Shown piece after piece: positions 1 through 9,614 of a DNA stretch of 64,000 nt; position 1 is the first letter of the stretch, and each line of letters begins with the position of its first letter. The notes below the pieces were generated by a model that made no database searches, was not told where the DNA came from, and saw nothing but the letters and a program-made list of their open reading frames with translations. Made by a program: the position numbers and the translations under genes. This DNA is from Paraburkholderia largidicola (GTDB lineage Bacteria > Pseudomonadota > Gammaproteobacteria > Burkholderiales > Burkholderiaceae), in the NCBI RefSeq assembly GCF_013426895.1, contig NZ_AP023174.1:434001-498000 (forward strand), written 5' to 3'.

Positions 1-1158
1 GGCAACGGCGGGCTGGGCCTCGTGCTCGGCATGCTGGGGCTCGGCATCGCCATCAGCGAATTGCCGTGGGGATTGCTCACCGACCGTTGGGGTGACCGGC
101 GCGTGTTGCTGCTCGGTCTTCTGACGACGGCGGCCGCGCTGGCTGCGATGGCAGTCTTCGTGGTGCCGCGCGGCGCCGATGCGCCGGGCATCGTGCCGCT
201 CGCGCTCGGACTGCTCGCCGTCGGGTTGCTGGGCGGCAGCGTCAATGGATCGAGCGGGCGCGCGGTGATGGCGTGGTTTCGCGAAGGCGAGCGCGGCCTC
301 GCGATGAGCATCCGGCAGACGGCCGTGCCCGCAGGCGGCGGACTGGGCGCGATTGCGCTGCCGGCGCTTGCCGCGCATGTCGGCTTTGTGGGCGTGTACG
401 GTGTGCTCGCCACGCTGTGCGCGGTGACCGCGTGGTTCGCGTGGCACTGGCTGCACGAGCCACCCGTCGCGGCTGCGCAGGGGGGCCCGCATGCAGCGTC
501 GGTCGGCGCCGCCGCTGCTTCGCCTGCCGAGCCTGCCGCGTCCGTTTCGCCGCTGCGCGATGCCGGCGTGTGGCGTGTCGCGCTGGGCATCGGCGTGCTG
601 TGCGTGCCGCAACTCGCGGTCGTGACGTTCGCGACGGTCTTTCTGCACGACTTCGGCCATGCCGGCGTGTTCGAGATCAGCGCGACGATGGCCGCCGTGC
701 AAACGGGCGCTGCCGTCGCACGCGTGTGGAGCGGGCGCTGGACGGACCGGCACGGCAACCGGCGCCAATACATGCGCGCCTGCAGCGTGCTGACGGCGCT
801 GCTGTTCGCGACGCTCGCGCTGATCGCGGCGGGCACGGGCGGCGCGCACGGCGCGATCACGATCGTGCTCGCGGCGATGGTGATGCTCGGTGGCGTGAGC
901 GCGTCCGCGTGGCACGGCGTCGCCTACACGGAACTGGCGACGCTCGCGGGCACGCGCCGCGCGGGCACCGCGCTGGCGATGGGCAACACGTGCGCATTCA
1001 TGACCCTGTTCGTCACGCCGCTTGCCATTCCGCCACTGCTCGCGGCGACCTCGTGGCCGGCCGTTTGGGCGATCGCGAGTGTGTGCGCGCTGCTCGCGCT
1101 GCCCGTCTTTCCGCGGCCTGTGCGCACGGCGCGGTATGTGTCGAGAGTCAGGGCGTGA
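1..1158 (+). CDS. MFS transporter, 5' end outside window
   Basis: Probable inner-membrane major facilitator permease; the substrate cannot be told. The frame is open from base 1 with no convincing start, so the N-terminus is missing. The visible protein begins inside a TM helix followed by the loop 'GLLTDRWGDRR', an MFS motif A (G-x-x-x-D-x-x-G-x-R-R). About ten hydrophobic segments follow, with an Ala/Pro/Ser-rich central cytoplasmic loop near residues 155-180 and a second motif-A-like loop 'SGRWTDRHGNRR' at the start of the second half. This is the usual 6+6 arrangement. It ends with TGA at 1156-1158, about 30 bp before a strong hairpin-T-run terminator, so it is the last gene of its transcript. 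Confidence 0.85.
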   Translation, partial: GNGGLGLVLGMLGLGIAISELPWGLLTDRWGDRRVLLLGLLTTAAALAAMAVFVVPRGADAPGIVPLALGLLAVGLLGGSVNGSSGRAVMAWFREGERGLAMSIRQTAVPAGGGLGAIALPALAAHVGFVGVYGVLATLCAVTAWFAWHWLHEPPVAAAQGGPHAASVGAAAASPAEPAASVSPLRDAGVWRVALGIGVLCVPQLAVVTFATVFLHDFGHAGVFEISATMAAVQTGAAVARVWSGRWTDRHGNRRQYMRACSVLTALLFATLALIAAGTGGAHGAITIVLAAMVMLGGVSASAWHGVAYTELATLAGTRRAGTALAMGNTCAFMTLFVTPLAIPPLLAATSWPAVWAIASVCALLALPVFPRPVRTARYVSRVRA

Positions 1159-1190
1159 TCGTGTCGATACTTTTTTGAAGGTCCTTTTTG

Positions 1191-1220
1191 GCGTTCGGCC
1201 ATGAACCGGACGCTTTTTTT
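1191..1220 (+). terminator. Rho-independent terminator after MFS gene
   Basis: The 8-bp stem GCGTTCGG (1191-1198) pairs with CCGGACGC (1206-1213) with one T-G wobble and a 7-nt loop. It is followed at once by seven T residues (1214-1220). It separates the MFS gene from the AT-rich signalling region. Confidence 0.85.
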
Positions 1221-1806
1221 ATTTTGGCGCTATTTCTTCGAGGTGGAGTTAATCGAATTGATTGTGTAATCGGAAATCGATGTGATCTGTCTGATATTTC
1301 TGTCATGAAAGTCAGAATTATTTTAGAGGTTGATTTTTATTGGTTTCAATTTCTAAGCGCGTTCTCCTCTCAAGAGCATACTGTGTCACCGTGATTCTGT
1401 AGAGTGGCTCATATTTACCTTGAATCTAAGATGCACTGGCGCAATTCTGCGAGCGTGGGCCTGATGCACCGACTGTCTCCTTGCTATAGAGCCCTGTGCG
1501 CTATGGTTTCCTAGCAAGCCTTTGGAAATTTCGGAAATAGCATGACGAATAGGGTTAAGCGCTATCTCAATGGAAAAAGGCCCGTAATGGGTAATAATTC
1601 AACGAAACTTCTATTTTGTCTTTGAATCGGCCATTGATTCGGAACTCTCTGATATTCCATTTCTGCCTCGGATGTTTTGATGCGTTTTGTCGGACCATGA
1701 TTCGTTATATGTCGCGAGCGTTGTCGTAAAACGGGCTCGTTTCGACGTTGCTGCGAAATGAGCATTTCGACATCGACAAACACAAACCAATAACAAGGCG
1801 GCAATA
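1221..1806. other. AT-rich non-coding leader before the response regulators
   Basis: This stretch of nearly 600 bp has no credible gene. It is strikingly AT-rich for this genome: 1261-1380 contains only 42 G/C in 120 bases. It holds the start-proximal sequence for the first response regulator, including a purine-rich AAGGCGG just before the GTG at 1807, and short TTTCC/GGAAA inverted motifs near 1507-1537. Composition and position suggest a long regulatory region or a remnant of transferred DNA; I cannot tell which. Confidence 0.6.
1507..1537. promoter_or_regulatory. Candidate BvgA-like binding motifs
   Basis: TTTCCTA (1507-1513) is followed by GGAAA (1524-1528) and the overlapping palindrome TTTCGGAAA (1529-1537). 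TTTCCTA-type inverted heptads are the known primary binding motif of Bordetella BvgA. The downstream regulators belong to that NarL/RcsB/BvgA group, so autoregulation is plausible. AT-rich DNA gives such matches by chance, so this is a weak call. Confidence 0.25.
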
Positions 1807-2475
1807 GTGAATCTTCGAATCATGCTGGCAGACGATCATCCGTTTGTTCTGCTCGGTATCCGGGCCACGCTCGTGGCGCATGGAGGATTCACGATCGTCG
1901 GTGAGGCGACGAACCCTTCGTCACTCGTTCAACTGATGGGCAAGACGTCGTGCGATGTGCTGGTCACGGACCTGACCATGCCGGATGCGTCGGGCGACGC
2001 CGACGACGGGCTGCGGCTCATCCGGCGCATCCGGGGCGGCTGGCCCGCTGTGCGCATCGTCGTGCTCACCAGCCTGACCAATGCGGCCATCCTCCGGTCG
2101 ATCATGTCCGACGGCGTGATCGGCATGCTCAACAAAAGCGAATCGATGGACGAACTGGCTGCGGCAATCCGTGCAGCGGGCGCGGGCCGTTCCTACGTCA
2201 GCCAGTCCATCCTGCTGACGCTCGCAGAAGCGAGCGGCGAACCGCTTGGCATGTCGCCCATGCGCAATCTTTCCCCGCGCCAGGCCGAGGTGATCCGCAT
2301 GTTCGTGCGTGGCAAGTCGATTTCCGAAATTGCCCGCGACCTGGGGCGGGATGTCCGAACCATTAGCCGGCAAAAGCGCGACGCAATGGCAAAGCTGGGC
2401 GTCAGCAATGATCCAGGGCTTTTCGCATTCGTGCGAGCATACGGTCTTGCTCGGGAAGCTGTGCAGGATAACTAA
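1807..2475 (+). CDS. LuxR/NarL-family response regulator 1 (RcsB/BvgA-like)
   Basis: Two-component DNA-binding response regulator of 222 aa. The N-terminal receiver domain has the acidic pair D9-D10, phospho-acceptor D55 in 'VTDLTMPD', the switch Thr in 'VVLTS' and the conserved K110. The C-terminal LuxR-type HTH (about residues 155-210) carries 'LSPRQAEVIRMFVRGKS' and 'RTISRQKRDAMAKLGV', which is the RcsB/BvgA version of the recognition helix. The start is GTG at 1807, supported by AAGGCGG just upstream. A short acidic insert (DASGDADDG) follows the phospho-site, as in RcsB-type receivers. It is the first of three tandem paralogues upstream of an aquaporin and a BvgS-like kinase, so that kinase is the obvious candidate partner. 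Confidence 0.9.
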   Translation: MNLRIMLADDHPFVLLGIRATLVAHGGFTIVGEATNPSSLVQLMGKTSCDVLVTDLTMPDASGDADDGLRLIRRIRGGWPAVRIVVLTSLTNAAILRSIMSDGVIGMLNKSESMDELAAAIRAAGAGRSYVSQSILLTLAEASGEPLGMSPMRNLSPRQAEVIRMFVRGKSISEIARDLGRDVRTISRQKRDAMAKLGVSNDPGLFAFVRAYGLAREAVQDN

Positions 2476-2608
2476 TGAAATGCCATCGCCAACGATGCAT
2501 TGAAATTCAGAGAAGTCTTATGTCGGGGAGCGGTTGAATGTCTGATCCTCAGCCGGCTAAGGGCTCGCAAATTAATACCAAGCTACAGAGCACAGGGAGC
2601 GACCAAGC

Positions 2609-3319
2609 GTGAATATCAGAAAGGATGTGACACTGCCAATCCGCACCATCATCGCCGACGACCACCCGCTGGTCCTGCTCGCGATGGAGAATCTGATGTC
2701 AGGGTTTCCGAACATCGAGATCGTTGGGAAGGCAACGGACTCATCGGAATTGTTCGCCGAGGCGCAGCGTGTCAAATGCGAGCTTGTCGTCATGGATCTG
2801 TACATGCATGGCGGCGCATATGGCGACGGTGTCGACATGGTTCGGCAGTTCAAGGAACGTCATCCTGACGTCGTCGTCGTGGTGCTGACCATGGAGACCG
2901 CGGCGGACTCCTTGCAAAAGGTCATTTCGCTGGGCGTGGGGGCGGTCGTCAGCAAGCGCGACCGTATCGATCTGATTCATGTGGCGATCATCACCGCGTT
3001 GGCGCACGAATGTTATGTCGGTCCCGCTATTCGCGCATTGCTCGCGGACGCCACGTTGTCGCGCCGGATCGACTATGTCCGACAGGTTCTTTCGCGACGC
3101 GAACTCGAAGTGTTGACCCACTATGCGACCGGGCGCGGCGTGACGGAAATTGCGCTGAGGCTCGGTCGCAGTGTCAAGACGATCAGCGCGCAGAAATGCA
3201 CGGCAATGCGCAAGCTGTCGCTGCAGAGCGATGCCGATCTGTTCCGGTTCGCCGTCGAACATGGCCTGGTGCCTGAAGATCCATCAAGAGGCTCCGGCGC
3301 GTCAGGCAAAAAAGGCTGA
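2609..3319 (+). CDS. LuxR/NarL-family response regulator 2 (RcsB/BvgA-like)
   Basis: Response regulator of 236 aa, starting at GTG 2609 with a weak AGGGAG-like purine run about 10 bp upstream. The receiver domain shows D17-D18, phospho-acceptor D63 in 'VVMDLYMHGG', the switch 'VVLTME' and K116. The LuxR HTH (about 160-215) contains 'LSRRELEVLTHYATGRG' and 'KTISAQKCTAMRKL'. A Gly/Lys-rich tail follows. The usual MP after the phospho-aspartate loop is replaced by MHGG, as in RcsB-like proteins. About 130 bp separates it from the first regulator, so it may have its own promoter. The three paralogues differ at many positions and are not recent duplicates. Confidence 0.9.
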   Translation: MNIRKDVTLPIRTIIADDHPLVLLAMENLMSGFPNIEIVGKATDSSELFAEAQRVKCELVVMDLYMHGGAYGDGVDMVRQFKERHPDVVVVVLTMETAADSLQKVISLGVGAVVSKRDRIDLIHVAIITALAHECYVGPAIRALLADATLSRRIDYVRQVLSRRELEVLTHYATGRGVTEIALRLGRSVKTISAQKCTAMRKLSLQSDADLFRFAVEHGLVPEDPSRGSGASGKKG

Positions 3320-3407
3320 CGCAGCGAAGCTGCCACCCTGGCGAAGTGACCGTCCTCGAGGGGAGCGCGCTGTACGGTGACGGTCCATCAAACAAGATCA
3401 CAACAAG

Positions 3408-4049
3408 ATGGAAAACAAGATTCGCGTCATCGTCGCCGACGATCACGCGTGCGTGCGCATGGGCGTCAGGTGTTTGCTGGAACAGATCGCACATGTATCG
3501 GTGGCGGGCGAAGCAGTGAACACGCAGGCGCTCGCCGAACTGCTCGATGCATGCGCATGCGACGTCGTCGTAACGGATATTGGCATGCCGGGCATTGACG
3601 GAGAAAGCAACGCGATCCAGTTCTTGCGGCGGCTGCTGTATCACACGCCTCAGTTGCCGGTTGTCGTGCTCACCATGATCCATCAGCCGTCGATCCTGAT
3701 GGGGCTGCTGCAGCATGGCGTTGCCGCGATCGTCGACAAGCGCGACATCACCGCATCATTGGTTCACGCGATCGATGCCGCGCTGACTGGCCAGGGCTAT
3801 CTGTCCAATCACGCGCGGGCCGCCATTGCGAAGGCGGGCACACCGCAACCGCGGGCGGGCGTGATGAGTGCGGGCGAATGGAAAGTTTTCACGATGTACG
3901 TGAGCGGCCTGACGATTGGCCAGATTGCCGCCAGGCTGAACCGCAGCGCAAAGACGATCAGCACGCAGAAGCGCAATGCGATGCGCAAGCTCGGGCTTGA
4001 GACGGAGGCTGATGTCATCGACTACGCCTGCCAGATCGGTCTTACCTGA
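3408..4049 (+). CDS. LuxR/NarL-family response regulator 3 (RcsB/BvgA-like)
   Basis: Response regulator of 213 aa, ATG at 3408. Receiver residues D11-D12, phospho-acceptor D57 in 'VVTDIGMPG' and K111 are all present, so it should be phosphorylatable. The C-terminal HTH (about 150-205) has 'KTISTQKRNAMRKLGL', almost the RcsB consensus, although the first HTH helix reads 'MSAGEWKVFTMYVSG' rather than the usual 'LSPRExEVL'. It lies about 90 bp after regulator 2, with an AT-poor gap of about 180 bp before the aquaporin. A role in the same pathway as its two neighbours is inferred from position only. Confidence 0.9.
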   Translation: MENKIRVIVADDHACVRMGVRCLLEQIAHVSVAGEAVNTQALAELLDACACDVVVTDIGMPGIDGESNAIQFLRRLLYHTPQLPVVVLTMIHQPSILMGLLQHGVAAIVDKRDITASLVHAIDAALTGQGYLSNHARAAIAKAGTPQPRAGVMSAGEWKVFTMYVSGLTIGQIAARLNRSAKTISTQKRNAMRKLGLETEADVIDYACQIGLT

Positions 4050-4233
4050 ACGATTTCGGAGTTGTCCGATTTTCTGTCTCGTTCGTTCGACCAACAATCT
4101 CCTGTTGGACTCCCGGATCACGGGGGCGCGGCGCCAACGCCATTGATTCGCCATGCAAATCAATCGAAACCGGGCGCAAGCATGTAGGGCCGTCCTAAAA
4201 AGTCGTCGGGGCGGCGCCGTTACGGGAGGATGC

Positions 4234-4980
4234 ATGTCAGGGCTGGGAAAGCGATTGGTGGTCGAAGGTGCCGGGACGGCGTGGCTGGTGTTCGTGGGAT
4301 GCGGCACGGCCGTCCTCAACAGCGGCGCGCCAGGCAACAGCGTGCTGGCTGTGCCCCTCGCATTCGGTCTCGCGCTGGCGACAGCGACTTACGTGCTCGG
4401 GCGCTTCTCCGGCGCTCATTTCAATCCGGCCGTCACTGTCGGTTATGTGATGGCGCAGCGGTTTCCCGTTCGCGATCTCGCGCCCTATATCGCCGCGCAG
4501 GTGCTTGGTGCGCTTGTGGGCGCGGCGCTGCTCGTCTACATCGCCAGCGGCCGTCCCGGCTTCGAACTCGCAGCGAGTGAATTCGGCGCAAACGGATACG
4601 GCGACCATTCTCCTGGCGACTATCCGCTTCATTCCGCGGTGGCCGTCGAAATCACCATGTCCTTTGCGTTCGTGCTGGCGCGCATGCTGGTGTCCAACGG
4701 TCAATCGGCGAATCTGATCGATCCGCTCGTATCAGGCGTGTGGTTGATGCTGAGCTACGCCGTCGCGACGCCCATCACGAACGGGTCGTTGAATCCCGCG
4801 CGTTCGACCGGACCGGCTTTGTTCGTCGGAGATTGGGCGCTCGACCAGTTGTGGCTCTTCTGGGCGGCTCCGCTGGCGGGCGGCCTGCTCGCCGGCCTGC
4901 TCCATTCGCGATTGTTCCGCGAGCCGGGCGATATCTTCGCGCGGCCGCCCCGCGAGAGCCGGCGCGGCAAGTCGGCGTGA
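4234..4980 (+). CDS. Aquaporin/MIP-family channel with atypical filter
   Basis: Six-helix inner-membrane MIP channel, 248 aa, closest in layout to AqpZ. The start at 4234 is chosen because GGGAGGA lies just upstream; an in-frame ATG at 4153 has no such site. Both NPA boxes are intact: 'HFNPAVTVG' (64-66) and 'LNPARSTGPAL' (187-189). Aligning by hand to E. coli AqpZ, the aromatic/arginine filter residues F43, H174, T183 and R189 become F44, Y175, G184 and R190. Two of the four differ from a classic water channel and also from GlpF (W/G/F/R), so the transported solute is uncertain. It ends 10 bp before the hybrid kinase and probably shares its transcript. Confidence 0.88.
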   Translation: MSGLGKRLVVEGAGTAWLVFVGCGTAVLNSGAPGNSVLAVPLAFGLALATATYVLGRFSGAHFNPAVTVGYVMAQRFPVRDLAPYIAAQVLGALVGAALLVYIASGRPGFELAASEFGANGYGDHSPGDYPLHSAVAVEITMSFAFVLARMLVSNGQSANLIDPLVSGVWLMLSYAVATPITNGSLNPARSTGPALFVGDWALDQLWLFWAAPLAGGLLAGLLHSRLFREPGDIFARPPRESRRGKSA

Positions 4981-4990
4981 GCGTACGCAC

Positions 4991-7900
4991 ATGTACCGTT
5001 CGCGCATCTCCACTCTTTCCCGTGTTCATTCCACATATCGCGCCTGGCTGAGCGGCGTCCGTCTGGCGCTGAAGGTAGGCCTCGCGCTGCTGTTGATACT
5101 GCTCAGCGGTCAGCCGGCCCATGCCGCGCTCGGCGCGCGTCCACAAGCGTTTCCTTCCAGACTGGTAGTCGGCGTGTTGACCAATGGCTGGTCGCCGTTC
5201 GAGATGTTTCAGGAAGGCCGGTTCACCGGGATGAGCGTCGACTATCTGCGTGCCGTCGTTGGACCGGACGTCGAAATCACGACGAAGTCCTATCCCGACC
5301 TGAATCAGCTACTCGCAGCGGCATGCGCGGGCCACGTCGATGTGTTGACGAGCATCGCCCGCACGCCGGAGCGCGAGCATTGCCTGTCGTTCTCGGCGCC
5401 GTATTTCCGTGGATCGACTTCCGTCGTGACACGGGCGAGCAATGCGATGGCTTTGACGGGCGAGGCGCAGCTGCAAAGCGCGCACATCGCCATCGAGCGC
5501 GGGTTCGCGCTCGGCGCCGTTCTACGCGAGCGCTTTCCGCGCGCACGTATCGATAGCTTCACCGACACGCTTTCCGCGTTGCGCGCAATCAAGCGGGGTG
5601 AAGACGACGCCTATTTCGGCTTTACGCCTGCCGTGCGGCACTATCTGGCCGACCCGGAATTCCGTGATCTGAGTGTCGCATTCGAGGAAACGGGCCAGGC
5701 GAGCGAAATGCGCTTCGCCGTGCCCGCCGCGAAAAGCGACCTGCGCGACAAGCTGGACCGCGGACTGTCCGCGATGCGACCGGACGACGAAGCCGTCATC
5801 CGGGCGCGCTGGATCGGCGGCAGCTTCGAATCGCGGCCCGAGCCGGCGGTGTCCAATCTCGTGCTGAGCCGTGAAGAGCAGGCATGGCTCAGGTCGCTGC
5901 CGCCGCTCTCCGTCGGCTTCGACGCCGACTGGGCGCCGTTCAGTACGCTCGACGACCTCGGCCGCCCTTCGGGCATCGCTGCCGACTATCTCGACTATCT
6001 GGGCCGCACGCTCGGCCTTTCGTTCCACCGCGCGCCAGCGAAGGACTGGACGACCACCATCACCGATTTCAACCGCGGCAACGTTGCGTTGCTCGCGACC
6101 GCCACGCGCAATGATCCGCAAATTGAACGCGCGACTTTTACCCGCGCGTATGAGACCTATCCGCTCATCATCGTCGCGCGCGAAGCCGAACCTGCCGCGC
6201 GCAGCCTGAGCGACTTTGCCGCGCGGCGCATTGTGGTGTCGATACATAGCCAGGGTGCGGTGCCACTCGAGTTGTACGGCATCGTCGCCAAGCACACAAC
6301 CGTCGCGCCCAATCTCGATGCGGCGCTGAAACTGCTGGCCGCCGGCGGCGCCGACGCGCTGGTCGGCAACGTCGCGGAAATCGACGCCGCGCTGACCCGG
6401 GAATATGCGGGCGTGCTGAAGGTGGTCGGTGTGGTGCGCGAGCCAGATCCCGTCGGCTTCGCGGTGCGTGACGATCTTGCGCCGCTGGCGGGACTGATCG
6501 ACCGCGCACTGCTGGCGATGCCCGCGTCGGAGCGCCAGCGCATCCGTCAGAAATGGGTAACGGGCGACGCACCGCCGCAAGGCGGCTGGAGTGTCACGGC
6601 ACTGCGGCTGCTGCCCGTGCTGATCGGCATCGGCGTGGTGTTGCTGGTGACCTTGCGAGCGTACATGTTGTTGCAGCGCGAAGTCAGCCGGCGCGAGCGC
6701 ACCGAGCACGAACTCGAATCGCAACTGAACTTCCAGCAGACGATGATGGAAATGGTCCCGTATCCGCTCGTCGCAAAAGACCTGCAAGGGCGGTACATCG
6801 GCGTCAACCGGGCTTATGAGCAGGCGACGGGGCTCAGGCGTGAAGCCGTGATCGGCCGCACGAGCGCGGAGGTTCATGCCTGGGGCGAGGACAACAGCTT
6901 GCGTCTCGAGCAGTTGACACGCGAGGCGCTACGAAGCGGCGAGGCCACGCAGATCGAGCTCGAGTTCGAAGACAGCCAGTACGATAGCCGCCACGGACTC
7001 TTTTGCGTGTGCGTCTGCAACGGCGTCGACGGCACGCCGCTGTGCGTGCTCGGCACCCTCGTCGACATTACGGATATCCGCCGCGCCGAAATGCTGGCAA
7101 GCGAGACGCAGCGGCGTCTCGTCGATGTGACCAGTTCGTTGCCGGCCGTGGTATTCCAGTTGCGCCGCGGGCTCGATGGCCAGTACACGTTCCCCTATGT
7201 GGGCGGCGATACCCAACATTTGCTGGGCTACGACAGCGCCGTGCTGATGCGCAGCGCCACGCTCGATTTCGGCACCATCTGCGCGGACGACCGTCCCGGC
7301 GTCGTCGCCGCGCTCGAGCGTTCCGCTGAACTGTCGGAACCTCTGCACCTGGAGTTCCGGATCGACGGTCCCGGCGAGCAGCGCTGGGTTCGCGCGGAAC
7401 TTGTGCCGCGTCGCGAATCGAGTGACGCCACCGTCTGGAGCGGGTATTGGGTTGACGCGAGCATCGAACGGTTGCGCGCCGACGAACTGGCGCGAGCGCG
7501 CGATCTGGCTGAGGCGGCGTCGCGCGCGAAGGACGATTTCCTCGCGATGATGAGTCATGAAATCCGCACGCCGATGAACGGCGTGCTCGGACTCGTCGAA
7601 GTCCTGGAGCGCACCCGTCTCGATGCCGACCAGGGCGAGATGCTTGGGATGATTCATGAGTCGGCGGGTGCGCTGCTGCAGATTCTCGACGATCTGCTCG
7701 ATTATTCGAAGATCGAGGCGGGACGACTGACCATCGAATCCGAACCGATCGACCTGCGCGACCTCGTCGATACAGCGGTTGGCCTGTTGGCGGGGCGCGC
7801 GCATGAGAAAGGTCTGAAAGTGCGCGTCGATATCGATCCGCAGGTCGCCGCAACGCTGCGCGGCGACAGCGTGCGCTTGCGACAAATCCTGTTCAATCTG

Positions 7901-9452
7901 CTGGGCAACGCGATCAAATTCACGCCGCGGGGCGAGGTCGATGTGAGCGTGAAGGTGGTCGAGCAGAGCGGGGCCGGGCAAACGGTCGAGATCACCGTCG
8001 ACGATACGGGTATCGGAATCGAGCCTGAAGTCCCAGGCGCGCCTGTTCGAGCCTTTCGTGCAGGCGGAATCGTCGACAACACGGCGCTTCGGCGGCACGG
8101 GCCTGGGGCTGACGATCTGCCGCAAACTGGTCGCACTGATGGGCGGCACGCTGTCGCTCTCGAGCACGCCCGGCGAAGGCACGCACATGACGCTGCGCAT
8201 GATGATGCCGCTCGAAATGCAGCAGTACACGGCGGGCGGATTGCGCGGCAAGCGCGGCATCGTCGCGACGCCGGATGCTTGCGTCGGTAGGGCGCTCGCG
8301 CACTTCGGCGCGGCGCTCGGCATCGAACTGCGTTGCATCGGCGCCGACCTGGCCGAGTTGCGCGATCCGCAAGCGCTGCGAGGCGTGGACCTGGTGTTCG
8401 TCGGCGACGGCGTCGAACTGCCGGCGGCCGTCGCGCAGTCCGGCGCGAAAATCATCAGCCTGACCGAGAAGCCGAAGCCAACAGGCTATCGGATCGTCGA
8501 TAACGCGGTGCGCGTGAGCATCAACCCGATCTCGTGGCGCGGCTTGAGCGCGGCCTGCGCGGCCGCGCTGACGGGCCTTTCACCGACACCCGCGCGTGAT
8601 CCCGGCGCAGGCGAAGCCGTCACCGCCGCGCCCGATCGCGAGCGCGCGATCACATGCGGGCGTCTCGTGCTCGTCGCCGAAGATCACCCCGTGAATCAGG
8701 AACTGATCCGCCATCAACTGGCGCTGCTCGGTTTCGCGTGCGACGTCGTCAATGACGGCGCGGAGGCACTCGAAGCACTCGATGCGACCCCGTACGGTTT
8801 TCTGATTACCGACTGCCATATGCCCATCATGTCCGGCTACGAATTGGCGCGGTCCGTGCGCGAAAGAGAGCAACTGACGAACGCGCATCTGCCGATACTC
8901 GGGATCACCGCGAACACCGCACCTGAAGATCTGAATGCATGTCGCGAAGCGGGCATGGACGATTGCCTCGTCAAACCGACGCGCCTTGCCACGTTGCGAG
9001 AGTATCTGAGCCGCTGGTTCGGCGCGGACAGCGCGCGGCCCGCCACGCAAGGTGACGCGACGGCTGCCGTCGTCGTGGACGCGGGATCTGAAAACGTCGG
9101 CAGCATGGCATTCGTTCCCGTCGATCTCAGCCAGCTGACGCAGATCTGGGGCAGCGAATCGACGGTCAAGTCGCTGCTCGATGCATTCGTGTCGGCCGTG
9201 CGCGACGATATGCGTGCGTTGCCGCCGCTGTTGAACGACCCCGATGTCACGGCATTGCGTCAGTGGCATCATCGCGTCGCTGGCGCGGTGGGCGTGTTGC
9301 AGTATCCGCCTCTGCTCGGCGCGCTCGAACAGTACCGGCGGCAATTGACCACGGCGCCGTCGGACACGCTGCGCAGTGAAGGCATTGCGCTCGTGCGCGC
9401 GTGCAATACGATGCTCGACGGCATCGAAGAGCAGGCGGCGCTGCTCGCCTGA
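4991..9452 (+). pseudogene. BvgS-like hybrid sensor histidine kinase, frameshifted
   Basis: Inner-membrane hybrid kinase whose reading frame breaks at 8032-8034 (GTCCCAGG). Removing one C restores a continuous 1486-aa protein. Order: signal peptide (to about residue 46), two periplasmic SBP_bac_3 (Venus flytrap) domains (about 58-270 and 305-525), a TM helix (about 534-558), two PAS domains (about 575-825), HisKA with H856 in 'MMSHEIRTPMNG', and HATPase_c with N-box 'LFNLLGNAIKF' and 'DDTGIGIE' before the break. '[19 protein letters not shown]' follows in the other frame, then a receiver domain with D1274 in 'LITDCHMP' and an Hpt-like domain with H1427 in 'HHRVAGAVG'. As written, the first frame stops at 8290, inside the catalytic domain, giving 1099 aa. 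Either the gene is inactive, one base is a sequencing error, or a +1 shift is used. Confidence 0.88.
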
Positions 9453-9614
9453 CTTCACGTTCTCTTCCTGCTTCGCAGCGCTTTGCACCGCTGCGCGTGT
9501 GTCACGCGCAGCGCGTCGAATTGCACTAGTATGTGCTGGCGCATGAGACGGCGTCCGCTTACGCACTGCGCGTAAAGCGACGCCGATCCAGCGCGCAAAG
9601 ACCCGGAGAGAACG

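Noticed and set aside
1188..1394. 68-codon frame after the first terminator
   Set aside because: It begins inside the terminator hairpin, has no ribosome site and resembles nothing I know; the region is AT-rich leader.
9474..9506. Hairpins CGCAGCG/CGCTGCG and GCGTG/CACGC after the hybrid kinase
   Set aside because: No T-run follows and such GC stems arise by chance in this genome, so no terminator is called.
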